The position numbers and the translations under genes are program-made. The notes beneath the pieces are model-generated. The model ran no database searches. It saw nothing but the letters and a program-made list of their open reading frames with translations, and was not told the origin of the DNA. A DNA stretch of 64,000 nucleotides from Elusimicrobium sp. An273 (GTDB lineage Bacteria; Elusimicrobiota; Elusimicrobia; Elusimicrobiales; Elusimicrobiaceae), in NCBI RefSeq assembly GCF_002159705.1, contig NZ_NFJD01000002.1, positions 62,001 through 126,000 on the forward strand, given 5' to 3'. Of the stretch, positions 16,954 through 25,506 are shown piece after piece; positions within the stretch are counted from its first letter, which is position 1, and the number at the start of each line of letters is the position of its first letter.

Positions 16954-18114
16954 ATGACTGTGGAAGAACAAATTAATTTTTTAACGCGCGGCTGCGTGGA
17001 CGTGGTAACCAAAGCCGACTTGGCCAAAAAACTGGAAAGCGGAAAAACGCTTAAGGTAAAACTCGGCTGCGACCCGACCAGCGCCGACCTGCACCTGGGG
17101 CACAGTGTGGCGCTTTCCCTGCTGCGCCGCTTTCAGGATTTGGGGCATAAAGCCGTGCTGGTCATTGGCGATTTTACCGCCGCCGTGGGCGACCCTTCCG
17201 GCCGCGATTCCACCCGCCCGGTTCTTCCGCGCGAGAAAATTTTGGAGAACGCTAAAACCTATACGGAGCAGGCATTTAAAGTGTTGGATCCGTCCAAAAC
17301 GGAAATCCGTTTTAACAGCGAATGGCTGGAGCCGTTTGTCTCCGGCAAGGAATTGATGCAAACCCTGCAGAAAGTAACGGTGGCGCAGGTGTTGGAACGA
17401 GATGATTTTAAAAAACGGATGGCGGCCGGAAACCCGATCAGCATGCTGGAAGTGCTCTACAGCTTGTTTCAGGGGCAGGATTCCGTGGCGCTGGAAGCGG
17501 ATGTGGAATTGGGCGGAACAGACCAAATTTTCAATTTGTTGGTAGGCCGCCAGCTGCAGAAAAACCACGGGCAGGAACCGCAGGTAGCCATTACGGTGCC
17601 GCTGTTGGTGGGATTGGACGGCGTGAAAAAGATGTCCAAGTCCTACGGCAACTATGTGGGATTAAACGACGAGCCGGGCGATATGTTTGGCAAGCTGATG
17701 TCTATTCCGGATGAACTGATGCCGATGTACTACGAACTGTTGACCTCGGAAAATATGCAGGACATAAAAGCCATGCACCCCATGGCCGCCAAGAAGAAAC
17801 TGGCCGGCCTGTTGGTAACGCGTTTTCACGGGGAAGAAGCGGCGCGGGCGGCGTTGGAAAATTTTGAAAAAGTATTTTCCAAAAAAGAACTCCCCACCGA
17901 TATGCCGGAATTTAAGCCCGAAGCCGGGGCGATGCTCTCGGCGGTCATTTTCGCGGCGGGTGCGGCACAAAGCAAAAATAAAGCCCGCGGGCTGATTGAA
18001 CAGGGCGCTGTGCGGTTAAAAGGCGAAAAAGTAAGTGCGGACGGGCCTTTGTCCTTTGAACCGGGCGATGTGCTGCAGGTGGGCAAGCGCCACTTTTTTA
18101 AACTGGTAAAATAA
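16954..18114 (+). CDS. tyrS: Tyrosyl-tRNA synthetase
   Basis: Charges tRNA-Tyr. 386 residues. Class I signature in CDPTSADLHLGH (HIGH equivalent), GDFTAAVGDPSGRD, the Tyr-binding EADVELGGTDQIFN, KMSKSYGN, and a C-terminal S4 RNA-binding domain (ARGLIEQGAVRLKGEK). The sequence is of the shorter TyrZ/TyrRS-II type rather than the E. coli type. Followed after 7 nt by mltG. Confidence 0.96.
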   Translation: MTVEEQINFLTRGCVDVVTKADLAKKLESGKTLKVKLGCDPTSADLHLGHSVALSLLRRFQDLGHKAVLVIGDFTAAVGDPSGRDSTRPVLPREKILENAKTYTEQAFKVLDPSKTEIRFNSEWLEPFVSGKELMQTLQKVTVAQVLERDDFKKRMAAGNPISMLEVLYSLFQGQDSVALEADVELGGTDQIFNLLVGRQLQKNHGQEPQVAITVPLLVGLDGVKKMSKSYGNYVGLNDEPGDMFGKLMSIPDELMPMYYELLTSENMQDIKAMHPMAAKKKLAGLLVTRFHGEEAARAALENFEKVFSKKELPTDMPEFKPEAGAMLSAVIFAAGAAQSKNKARGLIEQGAVRLKGEKVSADGPLSFEPGDVLQVGKRHFFKLVK

Positions 18115-18121
18115 AAACGGA

Positions 18122-19087
18122 ATGAAAAAATTTATCCTTTTGCTTTGCGTTTGCGTGTGTTTGCTGGCCGGAGGCTGCTGGGCGGTAAAGGCTTGCTTTT
18201 TTAGCAAGGGGCCGCTGGTAGTGGTGAAGATTGAGCCGGGCCAAAGCGGCAGCGAAGTGGCGCATATGCTAAAGGAAAAGGGAATTATCCGCAGTGAGCT
18301 GTTGTTTAAGGCTTTGCTGCGGCTGACGTCTTCCGCACGCGATTTAAAAGCCGGCCGGTTTGATTTGCGCAAAAATACGTCCGCCTTTGAAGTGATTAAC
18401 TGCATCAAAAGCGGCAAGTGCACGCATTACGAAAAAGTTACCTTTTTAGAGGGCTGGCGGAGCGAAGAAATTTCCGAACTGCTGGCGGAAAAAGGAATTA
18501 CGGACGCCCGCGCATTTTTGGATATTGTGCGCGAGAAAAACCTGGAAGGATATCTTTTCCCCTCCACGTATTTGTTTGCCGAAAATACGCCTGCGCAAAA
18601 AGTGGTGGATGAAATGCTGGCGCAGTACCGCAAAAATATCGCGCCGCTGTTTCGCAAATATCCGACGAATTTGACCGAAAGACAAGTGCTTACCGTCGCT
18701 TCCATTGTGGAGCGGGAAGCCGTCGTGCATGACGAGCGGCCCAAAATTGCGGCGGTGTATTTGAACCGTTTCCGCATCGGCAAACGTTTGGAGGCCGATC
18801 CGACCGTTCAATATGCGCTGGGATTTAATTTAAAGGAAAACCGCTACTGGAAAAAAGGCCTTACCTACAAAGACCTGCGCATTAATTCTCCCTACAACAC
18901 CTACCGCAACGCCGGCCTGCCGCCGGGGCCGATTTGCAACCCCAGCCGGGAATCGGTGTTGGGCGTGCTGAACCCGGAGAAAAATTTTGACGCGCTCTAT
19001 TTCGTGGCCGACCGCGGCGGAAGGCATGTATTTTCCAAAACGTTTGACGAGCACCGCCAAAACATCCGCCGCATACGAAGCCGCTGA
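18122..19087 (+). CDS. mltG: Endolytic murein transglycosylase MltG (YceG)
   Basis: Cuts nascent glycan strands and so sets their length. 321 residues. An N-terminal membrane anchor (about 3-22), a LysM-like stretch (VVKIEPGQSGSEVAHMLKEK) and the catalytic YceG domain with ASIVEREA (catalytic Glu), LEADPTVQYALG and the SPYNTYRNAGLPPGPICNPS segment. Short spacing to tyrS suggests cotranscription. Confidence 0.93.
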   Translation: MKKFILLLCVCVCLLAGGCWAVKACFFSKGPLVVVKIEPGQSGSEVAHMLKEKGIIRSELLFKALLRLTSSARDLKAGRFDLRKNTSAFEVINCIKSGKCTHYEKVTFLEGWRSEEISELLAEKGITDARAFLDIVREKNLEGYLFPSTYLFAENTPAQKVVDEMLAQYRKNIAPLFRKYPTNLTERQVLTVASIVEREAVVHDERPKIAAVYLNRFRIGKRLEADPTVQYALGFNLKENRYWKKGLTYKDLRINSPYNTYRNAGLPPGPICNPSRESVLGVLNPEKNFDALYFVADRGGRHVFSKTFDEHRQNIRRIRSR

Positions 19088-19096
19088 GTACCATTT

Positions 19097-19128
19097 AAAA
19101 TCCCGCCGTTTCCGGCGGGATTTTTTTA
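19097..19128. terminator. Bidirectional terminator between mltG and the metal ATPase
   Basis: AAAATCCCGCC/GGCGGGATTTTTTT serves two convergent genes. Confidence 0.85.
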
Positions 19129-19132
19129 TGGG

Positions 19133-21049
19133 CTATTCTTTAAAGTATAACGGCCTTAGCGAGTTGGCCACCGCCAAAAGCGATACGCCCACATCCGCAA
19201 ATACCGCGGCCCACATATTGGCCATTCCCATTACGCCCAAGGCCAATACGCCTGCTTTTACCGCCAGCGCAAATACCACGTTTTGCTTGATAATGCGCAG
19301 GGTTTTGCGGGAAATCCGTATCCCGGCGGCAATTTTTTGGATTTCGTCTGTCATCAGCACTACGTCGGCGGCTTCGATGGCGGCGTCCGAGCCCAATGCT
19401 CCCATCGCCAGGGCCAAGTCGGCCCGGGCCAGCACCGGCGCGTCGTTGATGCCGTCTCCCGCAAAAGCCGTTACGGCGCCTTTGGGGGCATTGGCAATAA
19501 GTTCTTCCACCTTCTCCACCTTGCCGGCCGGCAAAAGCCCGCCGTAAGCTTTTGTAATGCCCAATTCCTGGGCGGTTTTTTCAACGGCGGAGGGTTGATC
19601 CCCACTTAAAATAACAAGCTCTTTAACCAGCTTTTTTAATTGTTTTACGGCTTCCTTGGCCCCGGGTTTAGGCATATCCCCCAGTTCCAAACGGCCTTTG
19701 TAAACGCCGTTCTGCGCTACATATACACACGTGCCGCTCCCGGCTTGCATTCCTTCCACGCCAAACCGTTCCAATAAGCGGGCGTTCCCGGCCAAAATAA
19801 CGTCTTGTCCCTGCTTATACTCAATTCCTTCTCCGGCACGTTCCAGCACGCTTTCCCCTTCTGTTAAGGGGCGTTTTTGGGCTTTGGCCGCATGCAAAAT
19901 GGCTTTGGCCACCGGGTGGTTGGAATGGCCTTCTGCCCGGGCCGCCAGCTCCAGCACTTCTTGCGCTTGAACTCCGTCCGCCGGTACCACCGCCGTTACT
20001 TCAAACACGCCTTGTGTTAAGGTTCCTGTTTTATCCAATGCCAGCGTATAGATGTGCGCCAAACGTTCCAGATAAGAGCCGCCTTTAATTAAAATGCCGT
20101 TTTTGGCAGCCCCCCCAATTCCGCCAAAAAAACCCAGCGGAACCGATAACACCAGCGCACACGGGCACGAAATGACTAAAAAGATAAGCGCCCGGTAAAA
20201 CCACGTTTTAAACGACGCGTCCGCCCAAACCAGCGGCGGAATCACCGCCACCAATACTGCCACCGCCACCACGGCGGGCGTATAGATGCGGGCAAAACGG
20301 GTGATAAATTTTTCGGCAGAAGATTTTTTGCTGGCGGCATGTTCGGCCAGTTCCAAAATTTTGGCTACCGCCGAATGGGCATACGTCTTTTGCGTACGGA
20401 TGTGCAGCGTGCCGTCCACGCTAATACAGCCGGCCAGCACTTCTTGCCCGGCTTTTGCGCCGACCGGGCGCGATTCGCCGGTAAGGGCCGACGTATCAAT
20501 ATGCCCGGAGCCCGACAGAATGACTCCGTCCAAAGCCACCCGCTCCCCCGGAAGGACGAGTGTCGTTTCGCCAATTTGCACGTCCTGCGGGGAGACTTTT
20601 TCTTCTTTTCCGTTGCGAATAACGCGTGCAAAGTCCGGCCGCAAGTCCATTAATTTGACAATACTGCTGCGCGATTTTCCGGCGGCAGCTTCCTGCAGCA
20701 TTTCCCCAATTTGGTAAAACAGCATCACAGCCGCCGCTTCAGGGTATTCCCCAATTGCAAACGCGCCAAAGGTGGCAATAGTCATTAAAAAGTTTTCGTC
20801 AAAAAATTTTCCCTGGCGGATATTTTGAAGCGATTTAACCAGCACTTCCCCCCCGCTGATCAGGTAGGAAAGAATATAGAGCGGCAGTTTTACCCACCCT
20901 TCGGCTGGCAATAACAGCGCGGCCGCAAATAATACTGCCGCCAAAGCCAATTTTTTCCATCCGTTTTCTTCCGGGTGCGTTTCCTGGCCGTGTGCCGCGG
21001 CGCAGGCGCTGCAGTCGTGGCATGGGGTTTGTTTGCAATCCTGACTCAT
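19133..21049 (-). CDS. zntA: P1B-type Zn2+/Cd2+/Pb2+-exporting ATPase
   Basis: Inner-membrane metal efflux pump, 638 residues. The N-terminus has no ferredoxin-like heavy-metal domain but a short Cys/His-rich tail (CxxxxCxxCxxC, then His). Then follow the membrane helices with the transport-site CPC motif (SCPCALVLS), the phosphorylation site DKTGTLT (Asp339), the HP motif (GHSNHPVAKAI) and the GDGINDAPVLARADLALA hinge. The start overlaps the repressor stop (ATGA) with GGGAGG in front, so the two are one operon. Adjacent SmtB-type zinc sensor argues for Zn/Cd over Cu. Could equally be named cadA. Confidence 0.93.
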   Translation of the reverse strand: MSQDCKQTPCHDCSACAAAHGQETHPEENGWKKLALAAVLFAAALLLPAEGWVKLPLYILSYLISGGEVLVKSLQNIRQGKFFDENFLMTIATFGAFAIGEYPEAAAVMLFYQIGEMLQEAAAGKSRSSIVKLMDLRPDFARVIRNGKEEKVSPQDVQIGETTLVLPGERVALDGVILSGSGHIDTSALTGESRPVGAKAGQEVLAGCISVDGTLHIRTQKTYAHSAVAKILELAEHAASKKSSAEKFITRFARIYTPAVVAVAVLVAVIPPLVWADASFKTWFYRALIFLVISCPCALVLSVPLGFFGGIGGAAKNGILIKGGSYLERLAHIYTLALDKTGTLTQGVFEVTAVVPADGVQAQEVLELAARAEGHSNHPVAKAILHAAKAQKRPLTEGESVLERAGEGIEYKQGQDVILAGNARLLERFGVEGMQAGSGTCVYVAQNGVYKGRLELGDMPKPGAKEAVKQLKKLVKELVILSGDQPSAVEKTAQELGITKAYGGLLPAGKVEKVEELIANAPKGAVTAFAGDGINDAPVLARADLALAMGALGSDAAIEAADVVLMTDEIQKIAAGIRISRKTLRIIKQNVVFALAVKAGVLALGVMGMANMWAAVFADVGVSLLAVANSLRPLYFKE

Positions 21050-21387
21050 AATTCCTCCCGCACGTGTTCCAACCCTTGGTTGAAAATCCGTTTTACGTGT
21101 TCATCCGCCAGCGAATAAAAAATTGTCTTGCCCTGGCGGCGGTTTTTGACCAATTTGTTTTGTTTTAAAAAGCGCAGTTGGTGGGAAATGGCCGAATGCG
21201 TCATCCCCAGCTCATCGGCAATGTGCTGCACGCATTGCTCGCAGTCAAAAAGCGCGCACAAAATGCGCAGGCGGGTGCTGTCTCCAAACACTTTAAAAAG
21301 ATCCGCCAAATCATACAAGGTTTCTTCCGGCAGCTCGAGCGAAGGCTTGCACACGTGCGCAGTCGAAAGTTTTGTTTTCTTATTCAT
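21046..21387 (-). CDS. SmtB/CadC-type ArsR family metal-sensing repressor
   Basis: 113 residues from the ATG at 21387 (AAAGGAT upstream); the frame reaches up to 21429 but that would read through the operator. Winged helix-turn-helix core (RLRILCALF, MTHSAISHQLRFLKQNKLV, RRQGKTIFYSL). The C-terminal helix has D95, H97, H108 and E111, i.e. D-x-H-x10-H-x2-E, the same four ligands as the alpha5 zinc site of SmtB. A CEQC pair at 49-52 near the alpha3 position could add a soft-metal site. It should release the operator just upstream when zinc or cadmium binds. Confidence 0.9.
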   Translation of the reverse strand: MNKKTKLSTAHVCKPSLELPEETLYDLADLFKVFGDSTRLRILCALFDCEQCVQHIADELGMTHSAISHQLRFLKQNKLVKNRRQGKTIFYSLADEHVKRIFNQGLEHVREEL

Positions 21388-21411
21388 AGCAAATATCCTT
21401 TTTATTATTAC

Positions 21412-21431
21412 ATATGAACATATGTTCATAT
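21412..21431. promoter_or_regulatory. Operator of the metal-efflux operon
   Basis: Perfect 20-bp palindrome ATATGAACATATGTTCATAT, matching the TGAACA-N2-TGTTCA type bound by SmtB/ZiaR-like repressors. It lies 25 nt ahead of the repressor ATG, where a promoter would be. Confidence 0.85.
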
Positions 21432-21479
21432 ATTATTATAATAATTGTTTTTAATTTTTTCAAGCATTTTATTTTTATC

Positions 21480-21507
21480 TTGAGCCGGGAAAGAAAAATT
21501 GTATACT
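21480..21507 (+). promoter_or_regulatory. Promoter of the 21540 pilin gene
   Basis: TTGAGC, 16-nt spacer, TATACT. Confidence 0.6.
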
Positions 21508-21539
21508 ATTTGGGTAGCAACTTACAGAAAGGAGTGTAT

Positions 21540-22019
21540 ATGAACAAACAGGGCTTTACGTTAATTGAAATACTGGTAGTCGTATTGATTATCGGTATTC
21601 TGTCGGCCATTGCGCTGCCGCAGTATGAATCGGCGGTGGAAAAATCCCGCATGTCGGAGGCTTTAATTAATTTAAAAGCAATCACGGATGCCAGCCAGCG
21701 CTATTTTCAGGCAAATCCGAACGAAGGCATTATTGATCATAAAAACAAAATTGCCGACGTGGATTTAAGAGGCGGTACGTGGGACAACTCGGGAAAGGTC
21801 TATACGACTGACTTATTTAGATATGAATTGGGAACCGCCAGCTTGGGCAGAACGGTGGCGTACCGCTCGGATAATTTGGCCAACGCCAAAAATTCCTATA
21901 TCTATTATGTATGGCAATTGCCGGACTTAGGACAAGGGGGCACGCTGAAAGGTTGTTCCGTTGGCAGAGAAGACCCGGAAATAGGCGAACAAATGTGCAA
22001 ATTCTTCTTGGGTATGTAA
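21540..22019 (+). CDS. Type IV pilin-like (type II pseudopilin) protein, 159 aa
   Basis: ATG at 21540 follows AAAGGAG. A four-residue leader MNKQ is followed by the prepilin peptidase site G-FTLIEIL, then the hydrophobic N-terminal helix (LVVVLIIGILSAIALPQYE), with Glu5 of the mature protein conserved. The globular part is short, as in pseudopilins, with a C-terminal Cys pair (CSVGREDPEIGEQMC) that could form a disulfide loop. Elusimicrobia encode many such stand-alone pilin-like proteins. Likely role: surface fibre or secretion pseudopilus. Monocistronic. Confidence 0.9.
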   Translation: MNKQGFTLIEILVVVLIIGILSAIALPQYESAVEKSRMSEALINLKAITDASQRYFQANPNEGIIDHKNKIADVDLRGGTWDNSGKVYTTDLFRYELGTASLGRTVAYRSDNLANAKNSYIYYVWQLPDLGQGGTLKGCSVGREDPEIGEQMCKFFLGM

Positions 22020-22032
22020 GTATTTCGCAAAA

Positions 22033-22063
22033 TAAAAGCCCGGTCAGCTGACCGGGCTTTTTT
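22033..22063. terminator. Bidirectional terminator between pilin and murG
   Basis: AAAAGCCCGGTCAG/CTGACCGGGCTTTTTT, ending two convergent units. Confidence 0.9.
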
Positions 22064-22069
22064 AATGGA

Positions 22070-23158
22070 CTAGAGATTTTTAAGACGTCTTACAATTTCC
22101 TTGGCGGCCGTCATCGGATTGGGAATGCGCAGGCGGGAATAGGCCGAACGCATATAATAGAGGTCGCGGTTTTTCCCGGTAAGCCGCTCAAACACCTGTG
22201 CCAAATGCGGGGCCAGGTTTTTATCTTCCGGCACCAAGCGGGCACAGCGGGCATTGGCCAAAATTTTGGCGTTATAAAACTGATGGTTCGCCGCGGCATG
22301 TGGAAAGGGCACCAAAATAGCCGGCAGGTGGCAATACATCAGCTCCGCCAGCGTGCTGGCGCCGCTTCGGCATACGGCCAAATCCGCCACATGCATAAGG
22401 GCATAAATTTCGTGCGAATACGGCATCACGGACACATTGGAAAACCCGGTATATTCCTGCCGTATCACGCCAAACCAGCGTTCCCCGGTAATATGAATAA
22501 ACTGCCAAGAAGCCAGTTTGGGTGCCAATTTGCGGATAATTTGCGCGCAGGCGGCGTTTAGCCCTTTGGCGCCTTGGCTGCCGCCAAAAATAAGCGCCGT
22601 CCGCTTTTGAGGATCCAGCCCCAAGCCTTCCAAAACGGCGTTGCGGTCGGGCTTTTCGGCAAATTCCCGGCGAATAGGCGTGCTGGTAAGCACGGCATTT
22701 TTGATTTTCTTTTTGACGGGAAGCCCCAGCATAAACAAATCGGCAAATTTGCCGCATACTTTATTGGCTAATCCCAGCCGGGCGTTGGAATCGTGTACGG
22801 CGGTTTTAATTCCCATAAAATGCGCCGTAAAAATCAGCGGGAACGAAATGTATCCCCCCGTTCCAATGGCGGCGTCCGGGCGGAAATCTTTGATGATGCG
22901 GCGGGTTTCCAGCAAAGACTTAAAAAATTTGTATACAAAGCGGATGTGCCGCAGCGGGTTTACGGAGCGGGGCAGGCCGGTAAAATCAATTTCCCGGTAG
23001 CGCAGTTTGTGCGTTTCCAAAATTTGGGCGGCGGGATCGTTCTTGCGTACGATAAAAAGCACCGCCAGCCCTTGGCGCCTGAGCTCTTTGCCCAAGGCCA
23101 ACCCCGGATAAAAATGTCCCCCCGTTCCGCCGGAGGCAATTAAGAATCGTCTGTTCAT
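22070..23158 (-). CDS. murG: UDP-GlcNAc:lipid I N-acetylglucosaminyltransferase MurG
   Basis: Makes lipid II from lipid I on the inner face of the membrane. 362 residues. ASGGTGGHFYPGLALG at the N-terminus, GTGGYISFP and the GGSQGAKGLNAA loop between the two Rossmann domains, and RSGASTLAELMYCHLPAILVPFPHAAANHQ for UDP-GlcNAc. Last gene of the minus-strand division/cell-wall run, 3 nt after ftsW, closed by a terminator. Confidence 0.97.
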   Translation of the reverse strand: MNRRFLIASGGTGGHFYPGLALGKELRRQGLAVLFIVRKNDPAAQILETHKLRYREIDFTGLPRSVNPLRHIRFVYKFFKSLLETRRIIKDFRPDAAIGTGGYISFPLIFTAHFMGIKTAVHDSNARLGLANKVCGKFADLFMLGLPVKKKIKNAVLTSTPIRREFAEKPDRNAVLEGLGLDPQKRTALIFGGSQGAKGLNAACAQIIRKLAPKLASWQFIHITGERWFGVIRQEYTGFSNVSVMPYSHEIYALMHVADLAVCRSGASTLAELMYCHLPAILVPFPHAAANHQFYNAKILANARCARLVPEDKNLAPHLAQVFERLTGKNRDLYYMRSAYSRLRIPNPMTAAKEIVRRLKNL

Positions 23159-23161
23159 AGT

Positions 23162-24412
23162 TTATTTATTCCTGTTTTTGTAATTGGTAATATCTTCGCG
23201 CAGGTTGTTTTGGGTGTTGTCCACTGCGGCTAAGTTTAAAATAATACCCATCATCACCAGCGTCATGATGACGGAAGATCCGCCATACGAGAAAAACGGC
23301 AGTGCAATCCCTTTGGTGGGCAGCAAGCCGATGGCCATGGCCATATTAAAAAAGGCCTGCATACAAATAGTAATCGTCAGCCCGAAGATCACCAGACCGT
23401 TAAACTGCGTCTTGGCCACGCGCGCCAAACTGATGCCGCGGATGAGCAGCCAGCAGAAAAACACCAAAATCACCACCACGCGCACCAGTCCCAGTTCTTC
23501 GCACATGATGGAAAAGATAAAGTCCGTATGGGCGGCGGGCAGGTATTCCAGTTTCAGCTCGCTGTTGCCCAGGCCTTTTCCAAACCAGCCGCCGGAACCC
23601 ACCGCCAAGAACGACTGCACCAGCTGATAGCCGCTGCTGCCGGCGGTGGCGAAAGGATCCAGAAAGGAAAAAATGCGTTCCCTTCGGTAACTGACAAAAA
23701 ATAACTGCTGTATAGCAAGCGGCGCAAGCACCACGGCCGGCACCGCCAAGTGCTTCAGCCGGGCCCCGGCCACCAGGAGCATAAACACAAACACCGCCCC
23801 CATTAAAGTAGGCGTGCCGATGTCTTTCTCGGCTAAAATAAGCCCCAGCGTAATGCCGGCTACCGCCATGGGTTTAATAAGCAGTCTCCAGTTTTTGGTT
23901 AGTTTGCCCGATACGCCGTTTAAATAATCCGCTATATAGATGACCAGCGTTACCTTGGCAATTTCGGACGGCTGTAATTTGAAAAATCCAAAATCAATCC
24001 AGCGGTGCACATTGGCCTGGGCGCGGGTAAATAATACCACAATCAGCAATACCCAGGTAACGTACATCAGATTCATGGGCGAAAAAATTTTCAGTTTTTG
24101 CAGTTTGTCATACGTCTGGGACAAGAACAACGCCGCCGCAATGCCCAGCGTGTCAAACAAAATTTGGCGTTTAAAATAAGCGGTAGAATCAAACGCGCTG
24201 GAAGAATACGTAAAAATCAGCCCGAACAATACAAACGCAAACGTGATAAACGCAATGCGCTTATCCAGCTGCAAGGGCTGCCAACCGCCGCGCGCGGGAG
24301 CCGGCTTGGTGCCGCTTGGGCGGAAGGACGCCCCCCGGCCTTTGTACTCAGCCGGCGCCTTGCGTATGAAGTTATTGCGCCGCTTGGGCGCTTTGTTAAA
24401 TAGCCGAACCAT
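23162..24412 (-). CDS. ftsW: Septal peptidoglycan polymerase FtsW (SEDS family)
   Basis: Glycosyltransferase partner of FtsI in septal wall synthesis. 416 residues with about ten membrane helices. The SEDS signatures are FKLQPSEIAKV, the loop with GWFGKGLGNSELKLEYLPAAHTDFI (in parts), and GLLPTKGIALPFFSYGGSS. An unusual basic, Pro/Gly/Arg-rich cytoplasmic tail of about 50 residues precedes the first helix. Normally murD sits between mraY and ftsW; here only 3 nt do. Confidence 0.95.
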   Translation of the reverse strand: MVRLFNKAPKRRNNFIRKAPAEYKGRGASFRPSGTKPAPARGGWQPLQLDKRIAFITFAFVLFGLIFTYSSSAFDSTAYFKRQILFDTLGIAAALFLSQTYDKLQKLKIFSPMNLMYVTWVLLIVVLFTRAQANVHRWIDFGFFKLQPSEIAKVTLVIYIADYLNGVSGKLTKNWRLLIKPMAVAGITLGLILAEKDIGTPTLMGAVFVFMLLVAGARLKHLAVPAVVLAPLAIQQLFFVSYRRERIFSFLDPFATAGSSGYQLVQSFLAVGSGGWFGKGLGNSELKLEYLPAAHTDFIFSIMCEELGLVRVVVILVFFCWLLIRGISLARVAKTQFNGLVIFGLTITICMQAFFNMAMAIGLLPTKGIALPFFSYGGSSVIMTLVMMGIILNLAAVDNTQNNLREDITNYKNRNK

Positions 24413-24415
24413 AGT

Positions 24416-25501
24416 TTACCTGATTTTTAACGACGCCAACGCCAACAGCATCAGCATAGCCCCCACAATCCAAAAGCGTACGATGACTTTCGGTTCCGGC
24501 ACGCCTAAAAGTTCAAAATGATGGTGTATGGGCGCCATTTTAAAGAGCCGTTTGCCGTGGGTGAGTTTAAAGTATCCCATCTGCAGCATGACCGAAAGCG
24601 TTTCCAACACGAAAATTCCGCCGGCAATGGGCAGCAACAGCTCTTGCTTGACGCACAGCGCCGCCGTTCCGATAACACCGCCCAAAAACAGCGAGCTCGT
24701 ATCCCCCATAAACACTTGCGCCGGATAGGCGTTAAACCACAAGAACCCCAAGCACGCGCCGATCAGCGCCCCCATAAATACGGTAATTTCCCCCGCGCCG
24801 GGCACGTAAATAATTTTCAAATAATCGGCAAAATTCACGTTGCCCGCCAAATAGGCAAAAATGGCATACGTGGCCGCCGTAAATACCATGCATCCGCTGG
24901 CCAGCCCGTCCAGTCCGTCCGTCAGGTTTGTGGCGTTGGAAGAGCCCACAATCACCAGCATGGCAAACGCAAAATAAAAGACGGACAAATCCACAAACAT
25001 CTTGCTCATATACGGAATAATCAGCGAAGTGGTGTAGTTGCCGTTGGGCGGATTAAGCGCCAGGTAGCCCACCACCACTACGGCCGTAAAGAGCTGGATG
25101 GCCAGCTTGATGGAAGATTTCATCCCTTCCGGATTCTTTTTTACCAGTTTGGTGTAATCGTCCATTACGCCCGCAATGCCCAGCGTAACGGTGGTAAAGA
25201 GGAGCAGCCAAATATAATTGCTGTCCCACCGCGCCCACAACAGGACGCTGACCACCAAGCTGAGAAAAATCAAGATTCCCCCCATCGTAGGCGTGCCGCT
25301 TTTAGAAAGGTGCGAGGCCGGGCCGTATTCGCGTTCAATCTGCTGAATCTTGTACGAGCGCAGTTTGGCCACCACTTTTGGCCCGATCAGGAGCGTCAGC
25401 AAAAAAGACGTAACAATCGCCGCGCCGGTGCGAAAGGTAATATAGCTAAAGATATTTAAAAAGCTAATGTCGCCTGTAAATAACGAAAGATAGTATAACA
25501 T
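24416..25501 (-). CDS. mraY: Phospho-N-acetylmuramoyl-pentapeptide transferase MraY
   Basis: Transfers phospho-MurNAc-pentapeptide to undecaprenyl phosphate, giving lipid I. 361 residues, ten membrane helices. Conserved cytoplasmic motifs: KSGTPTMGGI, DDYTKL, NATNLTDGLDGLA, FLWFNAYPAQVFMGDTSSL and MAPIHHHFELLG. It lies 5 nt after murF and 3 nt before ftsW. Confidence 0.97.
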   Translation of the reverse strand: MLYYLSLFTGDISFLNIFSYITFRTGAAIVTSFLLTLLIGPKVVAKLRSYKIQQIEREYGPASHLSKSGTPTMGGILIFLSLVVSVLLWARWDSNYIWLLLFTTVTLGIAGVMDDYTKLVKKNPEGMKSSIKLAIQLFTAVVVVGYLALNPPNGNYTTSLIIPYMSKMFVDLSVFYFAFAMLVIVGSSNATNLTDGLDGLASGCMVFTAATYAIFAYLAGNVNFADYLKIIYVPGAGEITVFMGALIGACLGFLWFNAYPAQVFMGDTSSLFLGGVIGTAALCVKQELLLPIAGGIFVLETLSVMLQMGYFKLTHGKRLFKMAPIHHHFELLGVPEPKVIVRFWIVGAMLMLLALASLKIR

Positions 25502-25506
25502 CGGGT

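Noticed and set aside
19133-21049. Copper exporter (CopA-type) for the P-type ATPase
   Set aside because: The CPC motif also fits copper, but the linked SmtB-type zinc-site repressor and its operator favour Zn/Cd/Pb.
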